Source of the DNA: Clostridiales bacterium
GTDB taxonomy: Bacteria > Bacillota > Clostridia > Oscillospirales > Oscillospiraceae
NCBI GenBank assembly: GCA_004555705.1
Contig: SFHI01000002.1
Span: forward strand, 1 to 64,000
Length of the DNA stretch: 64,000 bases
Direction of reading: 5' to 3'
Part shown: positions 43,364-52,024 of the stretch, one piece after another
Layout: each line of letters begins with the position of its first letter
Numbering within the stretch: position 1 is the first letter of the stretch
The notes under the pieces: model-generated
Databases searched by the model: none
Told to the model about the DNA's origin: nothing
The model's input: the letters and a program-made list of their open reading frames with translations, nothing else
Program-made: the position numbers and the translations under genes

Positions 43364-45652
43364 TCAGCCCTCCCCGGACTTCTTCGCTGTCTTTTTCGCC
43401 GCTGTCCTTTTGGCTGCGGTTTTCTTTGCTGCCGGCTTCTTCGCGGCGGTCTTTTTCCCGGCTGCTTTCTCCCCGGCGGCGGATTTCACGCTTTGCCCGG
43501 CGGGCTCTCCGGCGGGTTCCCCCTCCGCGCCCTCTTGGGTGGTCTTTTTCTTATAGTAGCCCCGCCGGTCCTCCGGAAGGAACCGGGAGCAGTGTTCGTT
43601 GACGCAGAAGGGCTTCATTCTGCCCTTGCCGGACCTTTTGAACAGGGTCTGCCCGCACTCCGGGCAGTCCTCCGCTGTGGGCACATCCCAGGTCATAAAG
43701 CCGCACTCCGCGCCCTTTTCACAGGCATAGTAGGCATAGCCCCGCTTGGATTTGCGTTTCAGCATCCCGCTGCCGCACTTGGGGCACCGGCCGGGCATCC
43801 GCTCCACCAGAGGCTTGGTATTCTTGCACTCCGGGAAACCGGGACAGGCCAGAAACTTTCCGAACCGGCCCATTTTGATGACCATTTTCCGTCCGCACAG
43901 CTCGCAGATTTCGTCGGTCTCCTCCTCGGGAACCTTCAGCCGGACGCCCTCCAGAGCCTCCTCGGCGTCCTTCAGCTCCTGGCTGAAGCCCTTGTAGAAA
44001 TCGGCAAGCAAATCCTTCCAGTGCTGCTTGCCCTCCTCCACCGCGTCCAGGCGGGACTCCATGTTGGCGGTGAATTCCACATCGATAATGTCGTTGAACC
44101 GCTCCACCATCAGTCCCGTCACGATCTCGCCCAGGGGCGTGGGGGATAGCCGCTTGTCCTGCTTCTCCACGTATTCCCGGTCCTCAATGGTGGAAATCGT
44201 GGCAGCATAGGTGGAGGGCCGGCCCACGCCCTTCTCCTCCATGGCCTTTACCAGGGTGGCTTCGGTGTAGCGGGCCGGGGGCTGGGTGAAATGCTGCTCC
44301 TTGTCGATCTTGGAGGACGGCGCCTTTTCCCCCACCTGCAGGTCCGGCAGCGGGGAGCCCACTGCCTCCGCCTCATCGTCCCGGCCCTCTTCATAGACCG
44401 CGATGAATCCGGCAAAGCGCATACTCTGGTGGCTGGAACGGAACCGGTGGCCCCCGCATTCCGTATCGATGGATACGGTGTCAAATACGGCGTTCGCCAT
44501 CTGGGAGGCCAGGAACCGGCTCCAGATCAGCTTGTAGAGCTTATACTGGTCCGGTGTCAGGCTGTGGCGGATGGCATCCGGGTCCAGCTCCACATGGGTG
44601 GGCCGGATGGCCTCGTGGGCATCCTGAGCGCCGGCCTTGGTCTTGTACACATGGAATTTTCCGTAATAGTAGCTGTCGCCATAGCGGGCCCGGATGAAAT
44701 CCGCCGCGGCAGCCATGGCCTCGTCGGACAGGCGCAGGGAATCGGTACGCATATAGGTAATGAGGCCCAGGGTACCCTCACCCTCCACGTCCACGCCCTC
44801 GTAAAGCTGCTGGGCCACCATCATGGTTTTCTTGGGGGTCATGTTCAGCTTCCGGGAAGCCTCCTGCTGTAAGGTGGAGGTGGTGAAGGGAGGCGCGGAG
44901 GAGCGCTTTTTCTCCGCCTTCTTCACATTGGTGACGGTAAATTCCTTACCGGTAATGTCGTCAATCACCGCCTGGGTTTCCGCCTGGTTTGCCAGTTCCC
45001 GCTTCTTGTCCTCACCGTAGTAGTGGGCGACGAAGCTGCCGGGCTTCCCCAGCCGGTTTAGGGTAACGTCCAGCGACCAGTATTCCCTGGGCTGGAAGGC
45101 CCGGATTTCATTTTCCCGGTCCACCACCATCCGGGTGGCAACGCTCTGCACCCGTCCGGCGGACAGTCCCCGGCGGACCTTCTTCCACAGCAGCGGCGAC
45201 AGCTCATAGCCCACGATCCGGTCCAGAATCCGCCGGGCCTGCTGGGCGTCCACCAGATTGTAGTCGATGTCCCGGGGATGGGCGATGGAATCCTGCACCA
45301 CCTTTTTGGTAATCTCGTTGAAGGTCACCCGGTGGGTTTTCTCATCGGGCAGGTTCAGCAGCTCCTTCAGGTGCCAGGAAATGGCCTCTCCCTCCCGGTC
45401 AGGGTCGGTGGCGAGGTAGACGGTGTCGGCCTGGGAGGCCGCTTTTTTCAGTTCTTTAATCAGCTCTTCCTTCCCCCGGACCGGCTGGTACTGGGGGGTG
45501 AAGTCGTGCTCCAGGTCCACCCCCATCTTGCTTTTGGGCAGGTCTCGCAGGTGGCCCATGCTGGCCTTCACCGTGTAGTCACTGCCCAGGTATTTTCCGA
45601 TGGTCTTTGCCTTGGAGGGCGACTCCACGATGACCAGATTGTGATTTCCCAT
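43364..45652 (-). CDS. topA: DNA topoisomerase I with zinc ribbons and a histone-like tail
   Basis: Relaxes negative supercoils. Toprim domain at the start (LVIVESPSKAKTIGKYLG, then LATDPDREGEAISWHL), active-site tyrosine in GLITYMRTDSLRLSDEA near 303, and clamp domain. Three C4-type zinc ribbons follow from about 590 (CELCGRKMVIKMGRFGKFLA; CPKCGSGMLKRK; CPECGQTLFKRSG). The last 50 or so residues are Lys/Ala-rich repeats (AAKKTAAKRTAAKKTAKK), like histone H1/HU tails known in some actinobacterial and clostridial TopA. 762 aa. One nt after dprA. Confidence 0.96.
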   Translation of the reverse strand: MGNHNLVIVESPSKAKTIGKYLGSDYTVKASMGHLRDLPKSKMGVDLEHDFTPQYQPVRGKEELIKELKKAASQADTVYLATDPDREGEAISWHLKELLNLPDEKTHRVTFNEITKKVVQDSIAHPRDIDYNLVDAQQARRILDRIVGYELSPLLWKKVRRGLSAGRVQSVATRMVVDRENEIRAFQPREYWSLDVTLNRLGKPGSFVAHYYGEDKKRELANQAETQAVIDDITGKEFTVTNVKKAEKKRSSAPPFTTSTLQQEASRKLNMTPKKTMMVAQQLYEGVDVEGEGTLGLITYMRTDSLRLSDEAMAAAADFIRARYGDSYYYGKFHVYKTKAGAQDAHEAIRPTHVELDPDAIRHSLTPDQYKLYKLIWSRFLASQMANAVFDTVSIDTECGGHRFRSSHQSMRFAGFIAVYEEGRDDEAEAVGSPLPDLQVGEKAPSSKIDKEQHFTQPPARYTEATLVKAMEEKGVGRPSTYAATISTIEDREYVEKQDKRLSPTPLGEIVTGLMVERFNDIIDVEFTANMESRLDAVEEGKQHWKDLLADFYKGFSQELKDAEEALEGVRLKVPEEETDEICELCGRKMVIKMGRFGKFLACPGFPECKNTKPLVERMPGRCPKCGSGMLKRKSKRGYAYYACEKGAECGFMTWDVPTAEDCPECGQTLFKRSGKGRMKPFCVNEHCSRFLPEDRRGYYKKKTTQEGAEGEPAGEPAGQSVKSAAGEKAAGKKTAAKKPAAKKTAAKRTAAKKTAKKSGEG

Positions 45653-45653
45653 G

Positions 45654-46805
45654 CTATTTCTCCGTTTCGGTTAATTCAACATCATCCACAAGCCTCGGCC
45701 CGGCCTTCAGGGCGTCCGCGATCAGTTTTTCATCGGCGGTGAGCTTCGGCTTCTGTTTGTTTACGTCACTATAAAGCCCTGAGGGCTCCTTGTCAATGTC
45801 TTTTTTGTCGGTTTCCCCTGGAACCGGCGGAGCAGGAACCGGCGAAGCCGCCTGCTGAGCCACTTTGACAGGGGCACTTTCCCTCCGGGAGCCCCCGGCG
45901 CCGCCCGGCATTTCCGACATATCCTTGCGGATGTGGTCCGGGAACCGGGCGGCGTACTCGCTGACCACATCCCACCCGCAGCTTACGGGGGTGGCGCCCT
46001 CCCGCAGCAGCCGGTAGCTGCCCTCGAAGCCGGGCACATCCACGTTTCCGGGAACCACGAATACGTCCCTTCCCTGTTCCCCCGCCTCCCGCGCGGTGAT
46101 CAGGGAACCGCTGATCTTGGGAGCCTCCACCACAAGAACTCCGCAGCTGAGGCCGCTGATGATTCGGTTCCTCCTGGGAAAGTTCCATTTATACGGGGGC
46201 GTTCCGGGCATAAACTCACTGAGGATGCAGCCGTACCGCTCCGTGTCCTCAAAGAGGGCCCGGTTGGATTTGGGGTAAACCTGCTCCGCGCCGCAGCCCA
46301 GCACCCCGATCACAGTCCCGTCTCCGGCCAACGCACCCCGCATGGCCATGGCGTCAATACCGGAGGCCAGCCCGGAGACCACCGTCGCGCCGCAGCGGGC
46401 GATCTGGAAGCCCATCTTCCTGGCCACGTTCAGACCGTAAGCCGATGCCTTGCGGGTGCCCACGATTCCGATGACGGGAAGCTGATCCACCGGAGGCAGG
46501 GTCCCTTTGCAATAGAGTACCATAGGCGGATCGGGAATATTCTTTAGTCTCTGGGGATATTCCTTCTGACCGAAGGTCAGAATGTCGATTTCCTCCCTGG
46601 CACAGCGTTCCAGAATCTGCTCCGCCTGGGTCAGGTCCCGGCTGCTCAGGGCCTTGCGAACAAGACCCTCCAGCTCCTCGGGGATGTCCTTTCTTCCTTC
46701 CGCGAAGAAAATCTCCTCAGGATCACAAAAATGCTCCAAAAGCCTGGCCCTTTCCCCATCGTTCAATTCCGGGTGATGTGCGAACCAAATCCAATACAGG
46801 CGCAT
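45654..46805 (-). CDS. dprA: DNA-processing protein DprA, C-terminus short
   Basis: Loads RecA on incoming single-stranded DNA in transformation. 383 aa: N-terminal SAM-like part, then the Rossmann core VIGIVGTRKASAYGLNVARK, VVSGLASGIDAMAMRGAL, FPRRNRIISGLSCGVLVVEA and DVFVVPGNVD. A Pro/Ala-rich linker leads to what should be a winged helix (LTADEKLIADALKAGPRLVD), but the chain stops after DVELTETEK, about 30 residues early. Start: ATG 46805 is preferred because GAGAGAGG abuts the ATG at 46814. The longer frame to 46982 is repeat read-through. No other competence genes are in the window. Confidence 0.9.
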   Translation of the reverse strand: MRLYWIWFAHHPELNDGERARLLEHFCDPEEIFFAEGRKDIPEELEGLVRKALSSRDLTQAEQILERCAREEIDILTFGQKEYPQRLKNIPDPPMVLYCKGTLPPVDQLPVIGIVGTRKASAYGLNVARKMGFQIARCGATVVSGLASGIDAMAMRGALAGDGTVIGVLGCGAEQVYPKSNRALFEDTERYGCILSEFMPGTPPYKWNFPRRNRIISGLSCGVLVVEAPKISGSLITAREAGEQGRDVFVVPGNVDVPGFEGSYRLLREGATPVSCGWDVVSEYAARFPDHIRKDMSEMPGGAGGSRRESAPVKVAQQAASPVPAPPVPGETDKKDIDKEPSGLYSDVNKQKPKLTADEKLIADALKAGPRLVDDVELTETEK

Positions 46806-46854
46806 ATTCGTCATCCTCTCTCTATGCTCTGTTTTACTCAGTGGGAAATACGCC

Positions 46855-47062
46855 TCAAGTTTTCTGTCATTGCGAACCAGCGCGCACGCTGGTGTGGCAA
46901 TCCCCCGGTTGAATGGAACCAAGTAACGATTACCACCAAAAATCGGAGAGGCTCCCACTCTTCCGTGAACTTTTCGGTACATTTTCCCTCTAACCAGGGG
47001 ATTGCCACGCCAGTGTGCGCACTGGCTCGCAATGACAGCGTTTATTCGCCAAACACCAATTT
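46855..47062. repeat. Type B repeat, copy 5 (loop subclass i, reversed)
   Basis: Right end AAACACCAATTT (47051-47062); the left terminal motif is not recognisable. Arms from TGTCATTGCGAACCAGCGCG to GGCTCGCAATGACA. The loop is the reverse of that at 38768. Between the TrmH-family gene and dprA. Reading through it produces false N-terminal extensions of dprA. Confidence 0.82.
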
Positions 47063-47095
47063 ACCGCCCCGCACTTTCGGCCTTCCTTCTGCTGT

Positions 47096-47812
47096 TCATC
47101 CTCTCGCCATTTCCCACATCACAATGGTTGCCGCCACTGCCGCGTTCAGGGATTCGCAGTGGGGGTTCATGGGAATGATCAGTTCCGCGTCCGCGGCCCG
47201 GAGAATCTCCTGCCGCACACCCTGGCCTTCGCTTCCGATGACCACCGCCATGGTTCCCAACGCTGAGCGCCGGATGTCCCCTGCCCGCGCACTCAGCGCC
47301 GTGACACCGATGGGGATTCCTTTTTCCCGGCAGGCGGAACAGACCTGTTCCCAGGAGGTGCGGACCACCTCCCGGCGGAACACCGCGCCCATGCTGGAGC
47401 GAACCACCTTATGGCTGAAGGGGTCCGCGCAGCCCTCCAAAAGGGCCACGGGAATGTCCAGGGCATCCTGAATTCCGTCCAGCAGCAGCATCCCGCCCCG
47501 GGGGGCAAAGGACCGCTCCGGGGGCAATTCACACAGAAACAGCGCCCCCTGGGGCGTGGCCATGGGGGAAACGGACTCCATCACGTCCTCGCTCACCCGA
47601 ACCAGGCGCACCGAATCCGGAACCCGGGCCTGCACATCCCCGGACAGGATGACGGTTTTCAGTCCCGGGCAGTAGCGCACCGCCTCCTCCAGGAGCTTGG
47701 TGCCGTCCCCTACGAAAAGCCCCGCTTCCTCCCGGGCCTTCCGGGAGGACAGGAGCTTTCGAACCTGCTGAATCAGTGGATTCTTCCGGGAGGTGATGTA
47801 CTCCCCGGTCAT
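47096..47812 (-). CDS. TrmH/SpoU-family RNA methyltransferase, motif 1 missing
   Basis: SPOUT-fold 2'-O-methyltransferase of the RlmB/YsgA group. 238 aa: N-terminal substrate domain (ITSRKNPLIQQVRKLLSSRK ... GLFVGDGTKLLEEA), then the SPOUT domain with AVVIGSEGQGVRQEIL (motif 2) and IPMNPHCESLNAAVAATIVM (motif 3, the AdoMet knot). The usual motif 1, where N and the catalytic Arg of PGNxGTxxRTAD should follow LLLDGIQD, is absent: the sequence jumps to ALDIPVALLEGCADPF. About 12 residues are lost in frame. If real, the enzyme is probably inactive. ATG overlaps the ktrA stop by 4 nt. Confidence 0.85.
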   Translation of the reverse strand: MTGEYITSRKNPLIQQVRKLLSSRKAREEAGLFVGDGTKLLEEAVRYCPGLKTVILSGDVQARVPDSVRLVRVSEDVMESVSPMATPQGALFLCELPPERSFAPRGGMLLLDGIQDALDIPVALLEGCADPFSHKVVRSSMGAVFRREVVRTSWEQVCSACREKGIPIGVTALSARAGDIRRSALGTMAVVIGSEGQGVRQEILRAADAELIIPMNPHCESLNAAVAATIVMWEMARG

Positions 47813-48456
47813 AGCTTCTGCACCGTCTCCAGGGCGAAGTTATCCCCCAGCACCACCATAATGTCCCCTTCCCGGATTTGATAATCCGCCGCAGGAGAAA
47901 CGTTGGTCTTTTTGCCGCTTTCCACGGCAATGATGTTCACGCCCAATTTTGCCCGAACATTCAGTTCCTTCAGGGTCTTGCCGATCCAGCTGGCGGGGGC
48001 GGGAATATCCAGGATCCCGTACTCCTCGGAAAGCTCGATGTAGTCCAGCACATTGTGGCGCACCAGGCTTCTGGCGAAGCGCTTGGCGTGCTCCTGCTCG
48101 GGAATCAGCACCCGGTTGGCCCCCAGCCGCTCCAGCACCCGGCGGTGGGTCTCGTCGTGGGCCTTGCACACGATCTGGGATACACCCAGCTCTTGCAGAT
48201 TCATCACCGTCAGCACGGAAGCCGCCAGATCGTCGCCAATGGCCACAATGGCGCAGTCAAAGTTTCTGGCCCCCAGGGCTTTCAGGACCTCTTTATCCTG
48301 GCCGTCACCGACTACGGCGTGGGTCACATCATTGGCAATTTGCTGCACCAGTTCCGGGCGCACATCCATTGCCAGTACCTCGGCCCCCAGGGCGCACAGC
48401 TCCCGGGCCAGTGCCTCGCCAAACAGGCCCAGGCCGATAACCATGTAAGATTTCAT
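47809..48456 (-). CDS. ktrA: K+ uptake regulatory subunit KtrA/TrkA
   Basis: Cytoplasmic gating ring of the Ktr potassium channel. RCK_N nucleotide domain (MVIGLGLFGEALARELCALG, later AIVAIGDD and IVCKAHDETHRRVLERLG) and RCK_C from about 135 (LGVNIIAVESGKKTNVSPAA). 215 aa, a single RCK_N/RCK_C pair as in KtrA. Lies 13 nt after ktrB, so the two form a standard operon; the TrmH-family gene overlaps its end. Confidence 0.93.
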   Translation of the reverse strand: MKSYMVIGLGLFGEALARELCALGAEVLAMDVRPELVQQIANDVTHAVVGDGQDKEVLKALGARNFDCAIVAIGDDLAASVLTVMNLQELGVSQIVCKAHDETHRRVLERLGANRVLIPEQEHAKRFARSLVRHNVLDYIELSEEYGILDIPAPASWIGKTLKELNVRAKLGVNIIAVESGKKTNVSPAADYQIREGDIMVVLGDNFALETVQKL

Positions 48457-48469
48457 AAGCTCCTCCTCA

Positions 48470-49867
48470 TTATCCGATCAGCAGGCTGGTTTCCGCGTAC
48501 TGGAACCGCTCCTGGGCCCGGTCTCCCATAAGGAAGCCCAGGCTGATGGTCAGCACGCCCACCCTGCCGAAATACATATATACAATAATCAAAAGCTGCG
48601 CGGGAATGCTGAGGCTCCCCGTAGCCCCGGCGGACAGCCCCACGGTTCCCAGCGCGGACACCGCCTCAAACAGAGCATCGGTAAAGCCGATGGGGGAAGT
48701 GGCGCTGATAAACACACCGCCGAACACGGCCAGCGCAATCATCAGCATGGCAATGGTCATGGCGTCCAGCACCTGGCTCTGGGGTACGGTTCTGCTGTAA
48801 ACGCACACGCTGCTCCTGCCCCGGGCCCTGGACCAGGCAAACAGCACCAGCACGACGAAGGTCACGGTTTTCAGGCCGCCCGCCGTGGAGCCGGAGGAGC
48901 CGCCGATCAGCATCAGCACCATGGAGAAGCCCTTCCCTGCCCCGGTCAGCTTTCCCTGATCGATGGCCGCGAACCCGGCGGTGCGCAGCGTCACAGACTG
49001 AAACAGGCCGTTCAGCAGCTTTTCCCACCAGCTCATAGTCCCAAGGGTGTCGGGATTGTTCCACTCCAGCAGGCAGATCACCACCCACCCTGTTAAGATC
49101 AGCGCCAGGGTCGCCACCAGCACCAGCCGGACATACACACTGAACTTCCGGAAGCGCTTTCTTTCCATAATCTCCTGCCAGACCAGGAAGCCCAGGCCGC
49201 CCACCACGATCAGGGCGCACAGGGTCAGAAGCACAATGGGATCGGACTGGAAGGGGATCATGCTCTGGCCCGGGCCGAGGGAGCCCAGGATGTCAAAGCC
49301 AGCGTTGCAGAAGGCGGAAACGGAATGAAACACCCCCCATTTCAGCGCGGTCACAAAGCCGTACTCCGGCCAGAACCGGGCGGTCAGGATCAGGGCGCCG
49401 GCGGCCTCGATGGAAAGGCTCCCGATCAGCACGGTTTTCTGAATCCGCACCACGCCCTCCATATCGTTGAGGCTCAGGGCCTGGGCCATCACCATACGCT
49501 GCTTCAGGCCGATGCGTTTGCGCAGGACAAAGACCACCAGCGTGGCGGCGGACATGAAACCCAGGCCGCCGATCTCAATCAGACCCAGAATCACCGCCTG
49601 GCCGAAGCCGCTCCACTGGGTCCAGGTATCATACAGTACCAGCCCCGTGACGCAGGTGGCGGAGGTGGCAGTGAACAGAGCGGGCCGGAATCCGCAGGAT
49701 ACACCGCTGCGGGATGCCGCCGGCAGGGCCAGCAGCAGCGTCCCCGCCAGAATGATTGCCGCGAAGGCCACCGCGATAATTTTTGTTGGGCTCAGCGCCT
49801 TGGACCTGCGCAGCCGGCGCGAATATAACATGGAACGGATTTTCATCCAGAAATACTCCTTCCCCAT
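48470..49867 (-). CDS. ktrB: K+ uptake channel subunit KtrB
   Basis: Membrane K+/Na+ transporter with four M1-P-M2 repeats. Pore loops with their selectivity glycines are TATSATCVTGLVL, HSVSAFCNAGFDI, QSVTLRTAGFAAID and EAVSALGTVGLSAG; LMLIGGSSGSTAGGLKT is the flexible gate region of repeat 3. 465 aa. The ATG at 49867 has GGAGG 4 nt upstream; ATG 49846 with AAGGAG is about as likely. Own promoter at 49927-49954, divergent from ade. Confidence 0.93.
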   Translation of the reverse strand: MGKEYFWMKIRSMLYSRRLRRSKALSPTKIIAVAFAAIILAGTLLLALPAASRSGVSCGFRPALFTATSATCVTGLVLYDTWTQWSGFGQAVILGLIEIGGLGFMSAATLVVFVLRKRIGLKQRMVMAQALSLNDMEGVVRIQKTVLIGSLSIEAAGALILTARFWPEYGFVTALKWGVFHSVSAFCNAGFDILGSLGPGQSMIPFQSDPIVLLTLCALIVVGGLGFLVWQEIMERKRFRKFSVYVRLVLVATLALILTGWVVICLLEWNNPDTLGTMSWWEKLLNGLFQSVTLRTAGFAAIDQGKLTGAGKGFSMVLMLIGGSSGSTAGGLKTVTFVVLVLFAWSRARGRSSVCVYSRTVPQSQVLDAMTIAMLMIALAVFGGVFISATSPIGFTDALFEAVSALGTVGLSAGATGSLSIPAQLLIIVYMYFGRVGVLTISLGFLMGDRAQERFQYAETSLLIG

Positions 49868-49926
49868 GACTCCTCCGGTTTGGGCGGACAACCCCTTTTT
49901 CCGGGTAAAATGGTTAGACGGATTCT

Positions 49927-49954
49927 ATTATAACAATTTTCCTCACTTTTTCAA
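49927..49954 (-). promoter_or_regulatory. Promoter of ktrB-ktrA
   Basis: Minus strand TTGAAA (49949-49954), 16-nt spacer, perfect TATAAT (49927-49932), 60 nt before the ktrB start. Confidence 0.8.
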
Positions 49955-49997
49955 CCCCCTATTCCGGGGAAGCCCCGGCAGAATGCACAAGTATTTC

Positions 49998-50026
49998 TTT
50001 ACTTTTCCCCCGGCATATGCTATCAT
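49998..50026 (+). promoter_or_regulatory. Promoter of ade
   Basis: TTTACT (49998-50003), 17-nt spacer, TATCAT (50021-50026), 26 nt before the ade ATG. No purine riboswitch pattern was seen in the short leader. Confidence 0.65.
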
Positions 50027-50052
50027 TGTGAAAACTTTGGGAGGGTGATTGC

Positions 50053-51786
50053 ATGGCATACACAGAAACCTGGTCCGGAAAAATCAGCCGCAAGCTGATG
50101 AAGAAGCAGCGCATCATTGATGTGGCCGCCGGGAGAGTCCCTGCCGACCTGGTGCTGAAAAACGCCACCTACGTCAACGTATTCTCCGGGGAGCTGGAAA
50201 CCCGGGACATTGCCGTAGCCGAGGGTCTGATTGTGGGCCTGGGCAGCTACGCAGGCACGGAGGAAGTGGACATGACCGGGAAAATCGTCTGCCCCGGCTT
50301 TATCGACGCCCACATTCACTTAGAATCCAGCCTGGTTTCCCCGGCGGAATTCGCCCGGGCGGTGATCCCCCACGGCACCACCACGGTCATCACCGATCCC
50401 CATGAGATCACCAACGTCATGGGGGAAGCCGGAATCGAATATATGTTGGCCGCCACCGAAGGCCTTCCTGTGGACGTGCGGTTCATGATCCCCTCCTGCG
50501 TCCCCGCTTCCCCCATGGACGAAAGCGGCGCCAATCTGGACTATCGGGACATCGACAGCTTTTTTGAGCATCCCCGGGTCCAGGGTCTGGCGGAGATGAT
50601 GAACTTCCCGGGAATCATTTCCGCGGACTCTGAGGCGGTAGCGAAAATCGTGGCCTCCCAGGCCCACCATAAAAAAATAGACGGCCATGCCCCGGGCCTC
50701 CGGGGAAATGACCTGAACGCCTATATCTCCGCCGGTGTCTACTCCGACCATGAATGCGCCGATATGGAGGACGCTTTGGAGAAGCTCCGCCTGGGCCAGT
50801 TCATCATGATCCGGGAGGGCACCGCAGCAAAGAATCTGGAAGCGCTGATGCCCCTGATCCTGTCGGAAAAGTATTATGACCGGTGTATGTTCTGCACCGA
50901 CGACAAGCACCCCAGTGACCTGTTGGAGAAGGGCCACATCGACTATATCTGCCGGGAGGCCGTCCGCATGGGCGCCGACCCCATCCGCACCGTTCAGGTG
51001 GCCTGCCTCCACGCCGCCCGGTACTTCCTGCTGAATAACCGTGGCGCCATCGCTCCCGGGTATCTGGCGGACTTTGCCATTGTGGAGGATTTGAAGGACT
51101 TCCATGTGGTCACCGTGTACAAGAAGGGTAATCTTGTCTACCAGGACGGCCTGGTGGCGGATTTCCCCCTCCCCGCCATTCCGGAGCATCTGACCCGGCT
51201 GGCCCACGATACCTTCCACCTTCCCATGCTGACCCCCGAGAGCTTCGCCGAAACCCGGCGCAAGGGCCTCATCGGCATGGTCCCGGGGCAGATCATCACA
51301 CAGGACGCAGGCTATGCTGACGGCGTGGACGTGACCCGGGACATTCTGAAAATGGCCGTCATCGAGCGCCACAAAAACACCCGCCACATCGGCATCGGAT
51401 ATTTAACAGGCTACGGCCTGAAAGCCGGGGCCGTGGCCACCAGCGTGTCCCACGACAGCCACAACATTATCTGCGTGGGGGAAAACGACGGGGATATGGC
51501 CTTCGCTGCAAACCGCATCGCTCAGAATAAGGGCGGCATTGTGGTTGTCCGGGACGGAAAGATACTGGAGGAGCTCCCCCTGGAAATCGCGGGTATCATG
51601 AGTGAGCTGCCCCTGGAAACGGTAAACACCCTCCTGGAAAACGCCAAAGCAGCCGCCTATACCCTGGGAGTCTCCCGGGACATCGATCCCTTTATGACCC
51701 TTTCCTTTATGGCCCTGCCCGTCATCCCAACCCTGCGCCTGACCACCCGTGGCGTCATCGATGTGAATACCCAGCAGTATATCTAA
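50053..51786 (+). CDS. ade: Adenine deaminase
   Basis: Deaminates adenine to hypoxanthine in purine salvage. Amidohydrolase fold, 577 aa: metal motif PGFIDAHIHLESS near 85, PHGTTTVITDPHEI, the later metal region HAPGLRGNDLNAYISAGVYS, CTDDKHPSDLLEKGHIDY, and the C-terminal Ade-specific domain with TSVSHDSHNIICVGEND. GGGAGGG upstream of ATG 50053. Monocistronic: own promoter and a strong terminator after it. Confidence 0.96.
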   Translation: MAYTETWSGKISRKLMKKQRIIDVAAGRVPADLVLKNATYVNVFSGELETRDIAVAEGLIVGLGSYAGTEEVDMTGKIVCPGFIDAHIHLESSLVSPAEFARAVIPHGTTTVITDPHEITNVMGEAGIEYMLAATEGLPVDVRFMIPSCVPASPMDESGANLDYRDIDSFFEHPRVQGLAEMMNFPGIISADSEAVAKIVASQAHHKKIDGHAPGLRGNDLNAYISAGVYSDHECADMEDALEKLRLGQFIMIREGTAAKNLEALMPLILSEKYYDRCMFCTDDKHPSDLLEKGHIDYICREAVRMGADPIRTVQVACLHAARYFLLNNRGAIAPGYLADFAIVEDLKDFHVVTVYKKGNLVYQDGLVADFPLPAIPEHLTRLAHDTFHLPMLTPESFAETRRKGLIGMVPGQIITQDAGYADGVDVTRDILKMAVIERHKNTRHIGIGYLTGYGLKAGAVATSVSHDSHNIICVGENDGDMAFAANRIAQNKGGIVVVRDGKILEELPLEIAGIMSELPLETVNTLLENAKAAAYTLGVSRDIDPFMTLSFMALPVIPTLRLTTRGVIDVNTQQYI

Positions 51787-51802
51787 GGAATCTCTGACAA
51801 CG

Positions 51803-51830
51803 AAAAAAGCACGCCGAAGCGTGCTTTTTT
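51803..51830. terminator. Bidirectional terminator between ade and tRNA-Asp
   Basis: AAAAAAGCACGC (51803-51814), CGAA tetraloop, GCGTGCTTTTTT (51819-51830). A perfect 12-bp stem with U-runs on both strands, so it can end ade on plus and the tRNA transcript on minus, 3 nt from the tRNA 3' end. Confidence 0.93.
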
Positions 51831-51832
51831 CT

Positions 51833-51909
51833 TGGCGACCCGGAACGGACTCGAACCGTCGACCTCCAGCGTGACAGGCTGGCGTGCTAACCGACTGCAC
51901 CACCGGGCC
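51833..51909 (-). tRNA. tRNA-Asp (GTC)
   Basis: 77 nt with encoded CCA (51833-51835). Acceptor stem GGCCCGG pairs with CCGGGTC, D arm GTGC...GCAC, anticodon stem CCAGC/GCTGG around loop CTGTCAC (anticodon GTC at 51873-51875), T arm GACGG/CCGTT with TTCGAGT. All stems close. Own promoter upstream; not in a tRNA cluster. Confidence 0.97.
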
Positions 51910-51930
51910 ATATTTTTTGGAACGGGTCGT

Positions 51931-51959
51931 ATTATATCAGACAAACCCGGATTTGTAAA
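51931..51959 (-). promoter_or_regulatory. Promoter of tRNA-Asp
   Basis: Minus strand TTTACA (51954-51959), 17-nt spacer, perfect TATAAT (51931-51936), 21 nt before the mature 5' end. Confidence 0.85.
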
Positions 51960-52024
51960 GACCCAAAATGCAAACCGGGGCATTTTTTCTCAATCTGATT
52001 ATTGGGTGTCATCATAAAAACGAT

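Noticed and set aside
49961..49980. CCGGGG/CCCCGG palindrome between ktrB and ade as an operator
   Set aside because: Only six paired bases and no link to a known regulator; not enough to call.
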